DNA of 12,838 nt from Bacteroidales bacterium (GCA_031264715.1 JAISDP010000083.1:1-12838); one strand, 5' to 3'; shown: positions 1 through 8,584, counted from the stretch's first letter. Made by a program: numbers and translations. Notes: generated by a model not told the origin, from the sequence alone.

Positions 1-54
1 CTGCCGTTGCTGGGATTAGTGGCAGCGTTTCTCCCGCCTGACAGGAAACGGTAG
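1..54 (+). CDS. C-terminal end of a probable membrane transporter (partial)
   Basis: Frame 1 is open from the window edge to a TAG stop at 52-54, giving 17 residues, LPLLGLVAAFLPPDRKR. A hydrophobic stretch followed by a short charged tail is what the last transmembrane helix and cytoplasmic end of a major facilitator-type permease look like. That family assignment is an inference from a very short piece. The same bases can also form small hairpins (CTGCC 1-5 with GGCAG 21-25; CGTTTC 26-31 with GAAACG 45-50), so non-coding DNA is not excluded. No T-rich terminator follows the stop. Confidence 0.4.
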   Translation: MPLLGLVAAFLPPDRKR

Positions 55-100
55 TTAAGGGATAAAAAAAATAATCAAAATCTTCCTAAAACAATTTTTT

Positions 101-131
101 TTTGATTTTGTTCAAAAACAATTTATATTTG
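101..131 (+). promoter_or_regulatory. Consensus Bacteroidota promoter (TTTG-N19-TATATTTG)
   Basis: TTTG at 101-104 is followed after exactly 19 bases by TATATTTG at 124-131, a full match to the Bacteroides primary sigma-factor consensus (-33 TTTG, spacer 19-21, -7 TAnnTTTG). Transcription should start near 136-139. That leaves an A-rich leader of about 28 bases before the ATG at 166. It is the only exact match found between the upstream gene and susC. Confidence 0.65.
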
Positions 132-165
132 TCCCCGAATTTTAAATCAAAAAGCATCTTTAAAC

Positions 166-297
<132 letters not shown>

Positions 298-308
298 CAG
301 CTTATACA

Positions 309-320
309 GCACGCGCGTGC
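309..320. repeat. 12-bp GC palindrome, alternating purine-pyrimidine
   Basis: GCACGCGCGTGC is a perfect palindrome, and the alternating purine-pyrimidine run continues to about base 323. It sits 15 bases after the AG tract. Such sequences can favour Z-DNA or a small cruciform. Any function here is unknown. Confidence 0.6.
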
Positions 321-360
321 GCGAAAGGTAGGAAAAATATTTATAAAAAATACTATATAG

Positions 361-396
361 CCGCATCATTGCATTTTGCAGTGGGCGGTTTTTTTT
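361..396 (+). terminator. Intrinsic terminator between the leader ORF and susC
   Basis: CCGC (361-364) pairs with GCGG (385-388). After a one-base bulge (A365), TCATTGCA (366-373) pairs with TGCAGTGG (377-384), using two G-T pairs and a three-base loop. The result is a stem of about 12 bp followed directly by eight T residues (389-396). This is a classic Rho-independent terminator on the plus strand. It lies between the only clear promoter (101-131) and susC, so transcription of susCD from that promoter would require readthrough. Confidence 0.7.
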
Positions 397-535
397 GTTT
401 GTACTGCACAACAATGGCGCACTCCATGTTTCAGAAGTTGTGCTCCGGGGAACTAATAATTACGAACCTTTAAACATTAACATGATGCCGAACCACATCC
501 TGCGCCATTATGTCAAATCCAATGATTGGCAAACA

Positions 536-567
536 AACCATCGAACCATTCAACCATTCAATCATTC
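536..567. repeat. Four tandem 8-bp repeats upstream of susC
   Basis: Four consecutive octamers AACCATCG, AACCATTC, AACCATTC and AATCATTC run head to tail and end 53 bases before the susC ATG. The last unit overlaps CAATCATT (559-566), an inverted copy of AATGATTG at 521-528. The tandem array could be a binding site for a regulator or simple low-complexity DNA. Nothing in the sequence decides between these. Confidence 0.6.
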
Positions 568-620
568 CTTATGTGTAGCAATTATCTATTTCATTTTTAA
601 ATTAATTAAAATCAAATCGT

Positions 621-3600
621 ATGAATAAAAAAGTGAGAAAATGGGCATTCGCTGCAATGCTCGTGTTATTTTGTGTTTGCGGTTACTCGCAAACGATTCC
701 CATAAACGGAACAATTACCGACCAGGCTGGGGAGGCTATGCCGGGGGTAAATATCCGGGTCAAAGGAACATCCACCGGAGCAGTTACCGACATCGCCGGT
801 AAGTATACAATTTCTGTTCCTTCCGGCGAATCGGTACTTGTATTTTCTTTTATCGGGTTCAAATCAGTAGAAATGACGGTGGGCGACCGTCGCGAGATTA
901 GCGTAAAACTTGATGAAGAGACAAGGGAACTCGACGAAGTGGTAGTCGTTGGGTATGGCACCATGAAAAAACGCGACCTTACCGGTTCGGTTTCCCAGAT
1001 GAAATCGAGTGTTGTTGCCAACGAAGCGCCACGGGATGTACGGGATATGCTTCGTGCAAACGTTGCCGGGCTGAATATCAGCTATTCAACCGGGGCCAAG
1101 CCGGGCGGCGACCTGCAAGTACGCGGCAAAAACACGTTGAAAGCAGGATCTTCGCCCTTGCTGGTACTCGATGGCGTCATCTATTACGGCGGCCTGGAAG
1201 ACATCAACCCATCCGACATTGAAACTATTGATGTGTTGAAGGATGCCAGTTCGGCGGCAGTTTACGGCGCCAAGGCAGCATCGGGCGTAGTGGTGATCAT
1301 GACCCGCAAAGGCAGGCAGGGCAAGCCGCAGGTGAATGCCAGCGCATCCATCGGGTTTGTCACCATGGGCGCGCAGATGCCGGTATACGATGGAGCAGGG
1401 TATATCAAATGGCGCGGCGATCTGGCCAAGAGTATTCAAGTAACCAAGGCTGCCCAGAATCCAGGCATGTTCGACGACCCGTACAATCTTCCTGCCGGGG
1501 TAACCCAGGAGCAGTGGCTTTCGTACGATGCGAACGACGGCGACCTGCTGAAAACCTATTTCACCCGTTTGTACATGCAGGACAACGAATTGGAAAATTA
1601 CAAGAACAACAAGGAAACCAACTGGTACGATGCTGTGTTCAAGCCCGGGCTACAGCAGGATTATAACGTAAGCCTGTCGGGTAAAAAGGATGAAATTTCC
1701 TATTATTGGTCGCTGGGGTATGCCGATAACGAAAGCCTGATTTACGGGGAGGATTTTTCGACCATCCGCAGCCGCGCCAATATGGATGCCGACGTAACCA
1801 AGTTCCTCACCGTAGGGATGAGCACGCAGTTTGCCTATCGTGACGAAAGTCGCCTGTACTGGGACAGCGATCCCTACAAGCAGCAGGTACGCGCCGATTG
1901 GGGTGCAATGCTGGCGGCTTCGCCCTGGGGCGACATGTACAATGCTGACGGTACTTACCGACGGCGTCCCATGGGTGATGAAGTCTCGTCGAACAATCCG
2001 TTTTATGAAATGTCGCACAATGACCGCGACAGGACATATACCACCCTCAATTCGAGCCTGTATGCCAAAATCAAATTGCCGCTGGATATTACTTTCCAAA
2101 CGACTTATGTTCCGCGCATCCAGTTCCTTAACTTCATGAATCACCAAAAATCCACGCACATGGACTGGGCGGCAAAGGGCGGCATGGTCAGGCGGATGGA
2201 AGAAAAAGTCTTTCAATGGCAGTTGGATAACCTGTTGAAATGGAACAAGACATTCGGCATACACTCGTTTGATGTAACCCTGCTCCAGAATGCAGAAAAA
2301 AGGCAGCTATGGAGGACAACGGCCTACAACGAACTGTTTTCGCCCAACGACGTATTGGGATACCATAACATCAAGGGGGGAACCAATCCTTCGGTGGACA
2401 GCGCCGACGAGTACAGCACCGGCAGCGCATACATGGCGCGCGTATTTTACTCGCTGATGGACAGGTACATGATCACCGGAACCTTTCGCAGGGACGGATA
2501 TTCGGCATTCGGGCAGACGCATCCCTGGGCAAATTTCGGTTCTGTAGCGTTAGCATGGCGCTTTACCGGCGAAAACTTCTGGAGCGGGAGCTTGAAGGAT
2601 ATCCTCGAACACGGTAAGCTCAGAGTATCTTACGGTACCAACGGCAACAGGGACATCGGGATGTACCAGGCGATTTCGGACCTGAATACCTCCGGAAAGT
2701 ATTGGTATGCCGACGCCACTACAGGCGCAGTATTCCAGCGTTCGCAAATGTACGTCAACCGCATGAGCAATAAGAATCTTAAATGGGAAAGCACCGCCGC
2801 GTTTAATTTCGGGCTGGATTTTACCTTCAACCGGCAGATTGTCGACGGAAGCATCGACATATACCGGGGTAATACCACCAACTTGCTGGTGGATCGCAAG
2901 CTGCCCGATATCCTGGGTTTCAGCAACGTGGCCGACAATTTGGGCGAAGTGCAAAACAGCGGGGTTGAACTGACGTTAAATACAAACAACATCCGCAGGG
3001 AAAAGCTGTCATGGCGCACGACCTTCAGTTTCTCGACGAACAAGAATAAGATCGTGAAGCTGTACGGCGATATGGTAGATATCCTCGACGACCAGGGTAA
3101 TGTGATCGGAGAAAGGGAAGGCGACGATTACACCAACAAATGGTTTATCGGGCGTCCCATCAACCAGATTTGGGAACTGCAACCCCTTGGCGTATGGCAG
3201 TCCGACGAAGAGGAGGAAGCCAAAAAGTACGGCGTGGCGCCGGGCGATTTCAAAATCTATGACCCCGACGGCAACATCAAGTTCGAAAATTCCGACAAAC
3301 AGTTCCTCGGGCAGAAGGATCCCAAATTCAGGTGGACTTTGCGCAACGAGTTTACCATTCTCAGGGATTTCAACCTTTCGTTCATGCTCTATTCGTACTG
3401 GGGGCATAAAAAGGAATACAACAGGCCCAAAAACAACGACGGGTTCAAGGACCGTTCCACCGATTACGTACTTCCCTACTGGACGGTCGACAACCCGATC
3501 AACACCCATGCCCGCCTGCAGTCGAGCAACGGATCGGCCAGCTATAGCATCTATTGGGACAATTCATTTATCCGGCTCGACAATATTTCGCTGGCATACA

Positions 3601-3764
3601 CCGTGCCGGCACAGATATCGCAAAAAGCCGCCATACAGAACCTCAAACTTTTCTTTACCATCCGTAATGTGGCGGTATGGACCAAAAAATGGGAGTTCTG
3701 GGATCCCGAAAACAGCGGGCCGACGCCCCGGTATTTTACTTTTGGCTTGAACATGACGTTATAA
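621..3764 (+). CDS. SusC/RagA-family TonB-linked outer membrane transporter
   Basis: This 1047-residue protein is the pore component of a SusCD complex, moving oligosaccharides or peptides across the outer membrane with energy from TonB. Residues 1-23 are a signal peptide (charged MNKKVRK, then a hydrophobic core, cleaved near YS-QT). Residues 26-98 form a carboxypeptidase-regulatory-like domain (GTITDQAGEAMPGVNIRVKG). The TonB box DEVVVVGYGT is at 105-114, followed by the plug domain to about 230, which contains the SusC signature LKDASSAAVYGAKAASG. The remainder is the beta-barrel, ending in YFTFGLNMTL. Length is normal for the family (about 950-1100). There is no extra N-terminal STN domain, so direct signalling to an anti-sigma factor is unlikely. 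SusD follows after 21 bases. The substrate cannot be deduced; no glycosidase gene adjoins the pair on this strand. Expression may be governed by the upstream terminator and AG tract (inference). Confidence 0.96.
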   Translation: MNKKVRKWAFAAMLVLFCVCGYSQTIPINGTITDQAGEAMPGVNIRVKGTSTGAVTDIAGKYTISVPSGESVLVFSFIGFKSVEMTVGDRREISVKLDEETRELDEVVVVGYGTMKKRDLTGSVSQMKSSVVANEAPRDVRDMLRANVAGLNISYSTGAKPGGDLQVRGKNTLKAGSSPLLVLDGVIYYGGLEDINPSDIETIDVLKDASSAAVYGAKAASGVVVIMTRKGRQGKPQVNASASIGFVTMGAQMPVYDGAGYIKWRGDLAKSIQVTKAAQNPGMFDDPYNLPAGVTQEQWLSYDANDGDLLKTYFTRLYMQDNELENYKNNKETNWYDAVFKPGLQQDYNVSLSGKKDEISYYWSLGYADNESLIYGEDFSTIRSRANMDADVTKFLTVGMSTQFAYRDESRLYWDSDPYKQQVRADWGAMLAASPWGDMYNADGTYRRRPMGDEVSSNNPFYEMSHNDRDRTYTTLNSSLYAKIKLPLDITFQTTYVPRIQFLNFMNHQKSTHMDWAAKGGMVRRMEEKVFQWQLDNLLKWNKTFGIHSFDVTLLQNAEKRQLWRTTAYNELFSPNDVLGYHNIKGGTNPSVDSADEYSTGSAYMARVFYSLMDRYMITGTFRRDGYSAFGQTHPWANFGSVALAWRFTGENFWSGSLKDILEHGKLRVSYGTNGNRDIGMYQAISDLNTSGKYWYADATTGAVFQRSQMYVNRMSNKNLKWESTAAFNFGLDFTFNRQIVDGSIDIYRGNTTNLLVDRKLPDILGFSNVADNLGEVQNSGVELTLNTNNIRREKLSWRTTFSFSTNKNKIVKLYGDMVDILDDQGNVIGEREGDDYTNKWFIGRPINQIWELQPLGVWQSDEEEEAKKYGVAPGDFKIYDPDGNIKFENSDKQFLGQKDPKFRWTLRNEFTILRDFNLSFMLYSYWGHKKEYNRPKNNDGFKDRSTDYVLPYWTVDNPINTHARLQSSNGSASYSIYWDNSFIRLDNISLAYTVPAQISQKAAIQNLKLFFTIRNVAVWTKKWEFWDPENSGPTPRYFTFGLNMTL

Positions 3765-3785
3765 CATGATTAAAATTTAAAGGAA

Positions 3786-5666
3786 ATGAAAGCAAAAAAC
3801 ATATCAAAAATATTAGCCCTGATGACGGCTGTAATGGCGTTTGCTTCATGCAGCGATAGCTGGCTGGAGATTCGTCCATTATCGTTCTACTCTCCCGAAA
3901 ACGCATACGTGGATGCCGACGGCATGTACGGTGCGCTTACCGCCTGCGAACGCAACATGCGCCACGAATATTTCGGCGATGCGGCGCCTATTGTTACCGA
4001 ATACGTATTTTCGGACATGTGTGTGGAGGGTACTACCGACAAGTCGGGCCCTGCACAGAATTTGAACCTGCTGATCACCCCGACCGCCAATCTGAACAGT
4101 GGCGACTATAATAAAATCGGCTGGTACTGGTACGAAGGCTACAAGGGTGTGAAATATGCCAATGTGGTGATTTCGCGGATTGACGACGCCACTTACACGG
4201 ATACGGACGAGCGGGATGCCGTACTGTCGTCGGCGTATTTCCACAGGGCCTACCGTTACTATCGCCTTGCGAACCAGTTCGGCGATGTGCCGTATATAGG
4301 GGAAGAAGTCACGGCGCCCAAGCTGGATTATTATTCCACCAAGCGCGAAGTGATCCTGCAATCCATCAAGAAAGACATGGATTTTGCGGCTCAAAAGGCC
4401 ATTGTGAATAATGACAAGGGACGGGTTACGCGCGGCGCCTGCGGACACCTGCTCACGAAAATCAACCTTTCGCTGGGTCTGTTCGACGACGCCATTGCAT
4501 CGGCTACGGCGGTCATCGATGGAGGGCAACATTCGCTGATGACCGCCCGTTTCGGTGTGGATGCATCCCAAAGCGATAAAAACGTGGTGTGGGATTTGCA
4601 CCGCCCCGACAATAAGTCCGTACCTGCCAACAGGGAGTGCCTGATGAACGTTATCAGCCGGGTATCTACCGAAGGGAGCGACCGCATGCAGGTCATGCGT
4701 AATTGCGTTCCGTTCTGGTCTACCAGCGGCGCTAATGCCATCAAGACTCCAAACGGGAAAACAGGCATGTCGCAAGCCAACAACATTGAGTATGAATATG
4801 TGCAAACCATGGGACGCGGCATTGGCCGCTGCCGTGCTGTTCCGTATGCCACCAGAATGATCTGGAAGCTGGACGATACCGATCTGAGGCATCAAAAACC
4901 CTGGTATGACGGTGAAGGCGCTTACCACCAGGGTAACTGGATGGATATGGAAGATCTGGTATATAACAATCCGAATCTGAATAATTCGACTAGTAGCGAC
5001 TATGCTCCCGAATGGTACGGAAAGCCGCTTCAACTGTATGCCGACGGAGGCAATACCATACTGACGCTGGATACCATCCGGATATGGTTCTCGTGGCCGT
5101 TCTACAAGCTATGGGTACCCGATCCGACACAAACGCAATGGGCGGGAGGCGAAACCGACTGGTATATTTTCCGCCTGGCCGAGACTTACCTGCTCCGCGC
5201 CGAAGCATATTTCTGGAAAGGCGAACTGCAAAAGGCAGCCGACGACATCAACATGGTGCGTCGCCGTGCCCAGGCCCGCGAAATTAGTACAAGTGAAGTA
5301 ACCATGCGCATGATACTGGACGAACGCGCCAGGGAACTTTATTACGAAGAACCCCGGAAAACCGAACTTACGCGCATTTCGTTCATTTACGCGCAAACCG
5401 GCAAAGCGGCTGATGATGGAACAGTATACAACTTGAGTAGTTTTTCGGAGAAAAACTTTTATTTTGACCATATCATGGCTACCACTCATTTTTATAACAA
5501 GGGTGTGAAAACAGTTCACGCCGACGAGTATACCATGAGCGCCTACCATGTATTATGGCCGGTGCCCCAGGAAAGTATTACTTCCAACACCCAGGGGAAA
5601 ATCAATCAGAACAAAGGCTATTCCGGCTACGAAAATAACGTTGAGCCGTTGGATGCGATCCAGTAA
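3786..5666 (+). CDS. SusD/RagB-family nutrient-binding outer membrane lipoprotein
   Basis: This 626-residue protein is the lid partner of the preceding SusC. It sits on the outer face of the transporter and captures the substrate. A lipoprotein signal peptide (MKAKNISK, then a hydrophobic core) ends at lipobox FASC with the acylated cysteine at residue 22. The N-terminal part matches the SusD-like start in which a Cys-Ser-Asp-Ser-Trp-Leu segment leads into a helical, TPR-like domain. An arginine-rich segment (FRLAETYLLRAEAYFWKGE, DINMVRRRAQA) carries the typical SusD TPR signature. The C-terminal LWPVPQESI at about 590-598 with the following NQNKGY is the conserved SusD ending. The ATG at 3786 is preceded by AGGAA and lies 21 bases after susC, so the two are co-transcribed. 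Length is at the upper end for the family. The ligand is unknown. Confidence 0.95.
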   Translation: MKAKNISKILALMTAVMAFASCSDSWLEIRPLSFYSPENAYVDADGMYGALTACERNMRHEYFGDAAPIVTEYVFSDMCVEGTTDKSGPAQNLNLLITPTANLNSGDYNKIGWYWYEGYKGVKYANVVISRIDDATYTDTDERDAVLSSAYFHRAYRYYRLANQFGDVPYIGEEVTAPKLDYYSTKREVILQSIKKDMDFAAQKAIVNNDKGRVTRGACGHLLTKINLSLGLFDDAIASATAVIDGGQHSLMTARFGVDASQSDKNVVWDLHRPDNKSVPANRECLMNVISRVSTEGSDRMQVMRNCVPFWSTSGANAIKTPNGKTGMSQANNIEYEYVQTMGRGIGRCRAVPYATRMIWKLDDTDLRHQKPWYDGEGAYHQGNWMDMEDLVYNNPNLNNSTSSDYAPEWYGKPLQLYADGGNTILTLDTIRIWFSWPFYKLWVPDPTQTQWAGGETDWYIFRLAETYLLRAEAYFWKGELQKAADDINMVRRRAQAREISTSEVTMRMILDERARELYYEEPRKTELTRISFIYAQTGKAADDGTVYNLSSFSEKNFYFDHIMATTHFYNKGVKTVHADEYTMSAYHVLWPVPQESITSNTQGKINQNKGYSGYENNVEPLDAIQ

Positions 5667-5680
5667 AACGCTTGTCATAC

Positions 5681-5720
5681 AAAAAAAGGTTCCAATAATT
5701 CCGGAGTTGGAACCTTTTTT
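5681..5720 (+). terminator. Intrinsic terminator after susD
   Basis: GGTTCCAA (5688-5695) pairs perfectly with TTGGAACC (5707-5714) around an 11-base loop. Flanking A7 and T6 runs extend the stem, and the T run gives the U-tail. It begins 14 bases after the susD stop and should end the susCD transcript. Because of the A run it may also work on the opposite strand. Confidence 0.85.
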
Positions 5721-5831
5721 GCATTATAGACGTTATCCTGTTATAAATTTCGCTTGTTTTGAAAAAAAACAATCCTTTTCATAAGGCATTATGATTTAAA
5801 ATCTATAATTTTATCCCCAAAATAAATTTGC

Positions 5832-6914
5832 ATGGTAGACGCATCTAACCCGTTTAGTGGCATCAAAGCTTCGAAAGTAATCCTTCCCATCATCATTGGC
5901 CTTGGGGCGGTAGCCTTTATGTTTGTACGCGAATTTGATCCCCGTGCGTTCGACAGCATGGTGTTCACATGGCGTTCCGTACTGTTCCTGTTCTTAGCCT
6001 GCTTATTGATGCTGGGTCGCGACTTGGGTTATATGATCCGTATCAGGGTGCTCGCCAACGGACAGCTGAGCTGGATACAGTCGTTCCGTGTCATCATGCT
6101 CTGGGAGTTTACATCGGCTGTCACACCATCGGCCATCGGGGGGACAAGCGTCGCTATCCTGTTTCTCAACAAGGAGGGCATCAGTCTTGGACGAAGCTCG
6201 GCAGCGGTACTGGCTACTTCGTTTTTAGACGAGTTGTACTTCGTCCTTATGTTCCCGCTGTTACTGCTGATCGTCAATGTCAACAAGATGTTTTCCATCG
6301 GCGACCACACCGGTTTCCTGAACGAGTTTTTCTGGTTTGCGGCGATTGGTTATTCCGTCAAGCTGGCATATACCATCGTGGTGGCTTATGGTTTATTTTT
6401 CAATCCGCGGGGTTTGAAATGGCTGCTGCTGCAGTTTTTCCGCCTGTCGTTCCTGCGGCGCTGGCGGCACAATATCAACGATGCAGGTTACGAAATTATC
6501 CAAAGTTCCAGGGAATTGGTACGCAAGCCTTTCAAGTTCTGGCTGAAGGCGTTCGGCGCTACGTTCTTTTCGTGGACGTCGCGTTACTGGACTGTGAATA
6601 TGATCCTGCTGGCATTTTTTGTGATTCCCGGTTTCGGGCAACATTTCCTGATTTTTGCCCGCCAACTGGTGATGTGGATCATGCAGTTAATAGCCCCTAC
6701 CCCCGGTGGCAGCGGTTTTGCAGAATATATCTTCACCCGCTACCTGGGCGATCTCATCCCGGTGAGCGATGTAGCCATTGCCGGTTCGGTAGCCATAGCA
6801 TTGGCGCTGATATGGAGGCTGATCAGTTACTACCCGTACCTGATCGTAGGCGCTTTCATCGTACCCAAATGGATCAGCGACAAATTTACACCCTCCAAAA
6901 AATCAAAAGAATAA
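5832..6914 (+). CDS. LPG synthase TM / UPF0104 family membrane protein
   Basis: This is a 360-residue polytopic inner-membrane protein of the lysylphosphatidylglycerol synthase transmembrane-region family (UPF0104, YbhN/AglD-like). About eight hydrophobic segments are visible, near residues 15-31, 46-64, 88-112, 130-150, 166-190, 252-268, 274-295 and 313-346. Two family hallmarks are clear: TPSAIGGTSVAILFL at about 98-112 and PTPGGSGFAEYIF at about 289-301. It lacks the C-terminal aminoacyl-transferase domain of MprF, so it is not a lysyl-PG synthase as such. Members of this stand-alone type have no settled reaction and are suspected of flipping or handling lipid-linked substrates. The ATG at 5832 keeps the first helix intact. 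An exact TAnnTTTG box ends just before it (5823-5830). nadD follows 16 bases after the stop, suggesting one transcript. Confidence 0.85.
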   Translation: MVDASNPFSGIKASKVILPIIIGLGAVAFMFVREFDPRAFDSMVFTWRSVLFLFLACLLMLGRDLGYMIRIRVLANGQLSWIQSFRVIMLWEFTSAVTPSAIGGTSVAILFLNKEGISLGRSSAAVLATSFLDELYFVLMFPLLLLIVNVNKMFSIGDHTGFLNEFFWFAAIGYSVKLAYTIVVAYGLFFNPRGLKWLLLQFFRLSFLRRWRHNINDAGYEIIQSSRELVRKPFKFWLKAFGATFFSWTSRYWTVNMILLAFFVIPGFGQHFLIFARQLVMWIMQLIAPTPGGSGFAEYIFTRYLGDLIPVSDVAIAGSVAIALALIWRLISYYPYLIVGAFIVPKWISDKFTPSKKSKE

Positions 6915-6930
6915 GATTTTGCAGTCAACC

Positions 6931-7557
6931 ATGACCGTCGGTTTATTTTTCGGTTCGTTCAATCCCATACATATCGGACACTTGGCCATTGCCAGTTACA
7001 TGCTGGCCTTTACGGAAATGGACGAGTTATGGTTCGTGATCAGTCCGCACAACCCTTTCAAGAAACGGCAGAACATATTGTCAGAAAACGATCGGCTGCA
7101 TCTGGTGAATCTGGCTATCGAAGGTCATCCGGCGTACCGGTCGTGCGATATTGAATTCCGGATGCCCAAGCCGTCGTATACCGTAGATACGCTTGCACGC
7201 CTCACCGACAAGTACCCGCAACGGGAATTTTCCCTGATCATGGGTTCGGACAACCTGGCACAGTTTCACAAATGGAAAAACAGCGAAGCCATCGTTGCTA
7301 ATTTCCATCGTTACATATATCCGCGTCCAGAAACCGCACCGCAGTTTCTGGAACATATCCCCAATGCCAGCGTGGTGGATGCACCGCTGATGGATATTTC
7401 GTCAACCTTTATCCGTCAAGCGATTGCCGACGGGAAAGACATACCGTTTTATATGCATGACAAAGTGTATCATTACGTCAGGGAAATGCATTTTTACGAA
7501 AATGCTTACCTTCGCCGACAAGAAAAATATAAAATATCTAAAATCAAAAATGAGTAA
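6931..7557 (+). CDS. nadD: Nicotinate-nucleotide adenylyltransferase
   Basis: The enzyme transfers AMP from ATP to nicotinate mononucleotide, giving deamido-NAD in NAD synthesis in the cytoplasm. The 208-residue protein carries the nucleotidyltransferase motif GSFNPIHIGH at residues 8-17, SPHNPFK at 38-44, MGSDNL at 104-109 and ISSTFIR at 156-162. All are diagnostic of NadD. The ATG at 6931 was chosen because it starts MTVGLFFGSF, the usual distance from the motif; an upstream in-frame TTG at 6919 is possible but unneeded. The conserved part ends at about residue 190 (VREMHFYE), and 18 further basic residues follow, ending KISKIKNE. This tail runs through A-rich DNA that looks like the leader of galE, and the stop lies inside the galE start (8-base overlap). 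The original stop may have been lost (inference). Confidence 0.95.
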   Translation: MTVGLFFGSFNPIHIGHLAIASYMLAFTEMDELWFVISPHNPFKKRQNILSENDRLHLVNLAIEGHPAYRSCDIEFRMPKPSYTVDTLARLTDKYPQREFSLIMGSDNLAQFHKWKNSEAIVANFHRYIYPRPETAPQFLEHIPNASVVDAPLMDISSTFIRQAIADGKDIPFYMHDKVYHYVREMHFYENAYLRRQEKYKISKIKNE

Positions 7558-8584
7558 AATATTAGTAACAGGCGGAACCGGATATATCGGTTCACACACA
7601 GTTGTAGAGTTGATTAACGAAGGGTTCGAAGTAGTGATTGCCGATAACCTGTCGAATTCGAAATCAGGATCGCTGGACGGCATCGAAAAGATCACGGGCG
7701 TACGTCCGGCTTTCGAACAGATTGACCTTTGCGATAAGAGCAAGACAGAAGCGTTGTTGAAGAAATATCCCGACATTGAGGCGATTATCCATTTTGCGGC
7801 ATATAAAGCAGTGGGCGAATCTGTGTCACAACCATTGAAGTATTATCACAACAACCTCGGTTCGCTGATCAACCTGCTGGAGCTGATGCAGCAATATTCG
7901 ATCCCGAATATGGTGTTTTCGTCATCGTGTACTGTATACGGGCAACCCGAAAAACTCCCCGTTACCGAGGATGCGCCCGTGCAGCCGGCTACTTCACCCT
8001 ATGGTAATACCAAGCAGATTTCCGAAGGTATTATCCGTGATACGGTAGCTGCTTCGGCCAACATCAATTGCATTGCTTTGCGTTATTTCAATCCTGTCGG
8101 GGCGCACCCGTCGGCGCTCATCGGCGAACTGCCTGTGGGTGTGCCCAACAACCTGGTGCCGTTCATCACGCAGACCGCGATAGGCATCCGCGAGCAACTC
8201 AGCGTGTTCGGCAACGATTATAACACACCCGACGGCTCATGTATCCGCGACTATATCCATGTGGTAGACCTTGCCAAAGCGCACGTGGTAGCTGTGCGCC
8301 GCTTAGTAGAAAACAGGAACAGGGCGAAATTCGAGATGTTCAACCTCGGCACGGGACGGGGCGTTTCGGTACTCGAACTGGTACATGCGTTCGAAAAGGC
8401 AACCGGCGTGAAACTCAACTATAAGATCGTTGGCCGCCGCTCCGGCGATACGGAACAGGTATGGGCCGATACCGCTTATGCCAATAAGGAACTGGGCTGG
8501 AAAGCGCAAAGTACGCTCGAAGAAACGCTTAAATCGGCATGGGACTGGGAAGTGTATTACAAGGAAAGCGGAGGCTGGAAATAA
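7550..8584 (+). CDS. galE: UDP-glucose 4-epimerase (UDP-hexose epimerase)
   Basis: This 344-residue short-chain dehydrogenase-type epimerase interconverts UDP-glucose and UDP-galactose, supplying galactosyl donors for surface glycans. The NAD-binding TGGTGYIG is at residues 7-14. The catalytic set is complete: Ser126 in FSSSCTVYG, then Tyr151 and Lys155 in SPYGNTK, with the Ser-x24-Tyr spacing of E. coli GalE. NPVGAHPSG-like (181-189) and RDYIHVVDLA (233-242) segments also match. The position equivalent to E. coli Tyr299, which narrows the substrate pocket, is Val304 here (QVWAD), so the enzyme may also accept UDP-GlcNAc/GalNAc (inference). The ATG at 7550 overlaps the nadD stop by 8 bases. 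An upstream in-frame extension from 7424 lies wholly inside nadD and was not used. Confidence 0.96.
   Translation: MSKILVTGGTGYIGSHTVVELINEGFEVVIADNLSNSKSGSLDGIEKITGVRPAFEQIDLCDKSKTEALLKKYPDIEAIIHFAAYKAVGESVSQPLKYYHNNLGSLINLLELMQQYSIPNMVFSSSCTVYGQPEKLPVTEDAPVQPATSPYGNTKQISEGIIRDTVAASANINCIALRYFNPVGAHPSALIGELPVGVPNNLVPFITQTAIGIREQLSVFGNDYNTPDGSCIRDYIHVVDLAKAHVVAVRRLVENRNRAKFEMFNLGTGRGVSVLELVHAFEKATGVKLNYKIVGRRSGDTEQVWADTAYANKELGWKAQSTLEETLKSAWDWEVYYKESGGWK

Noticed and set aside
37..45. Copy of CCTGACAGG at the left end, like those at 12023-12110
   Set aside because: It sits in a likely coding end without a matching inverted partner. A single 9-base match could be chance.
395..628. 77-residue plus-strand ORF just before susC
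   Set aside because: It starts at a TTG within the T-rich tail of the terminator, runs through the tandem octamers and A/T-rich leader, has no recognisable domain and overlaps the susC start.
3879..5033. 384-residue minus-strand ORF antisense to susD
   Set aside because: It lies wholly opposite a clear SusD gene and its composition follows the reverse complement of that gene; no domain is visible.
5969..6934. 321-residue plus-strand ORF overlapping the UPF0104 gene in another frame
   Set aside because: It has no membrane pattern or family motif, whereas the other frame encodes clear helices and the TPSAIGG and TPGGSG motifs.
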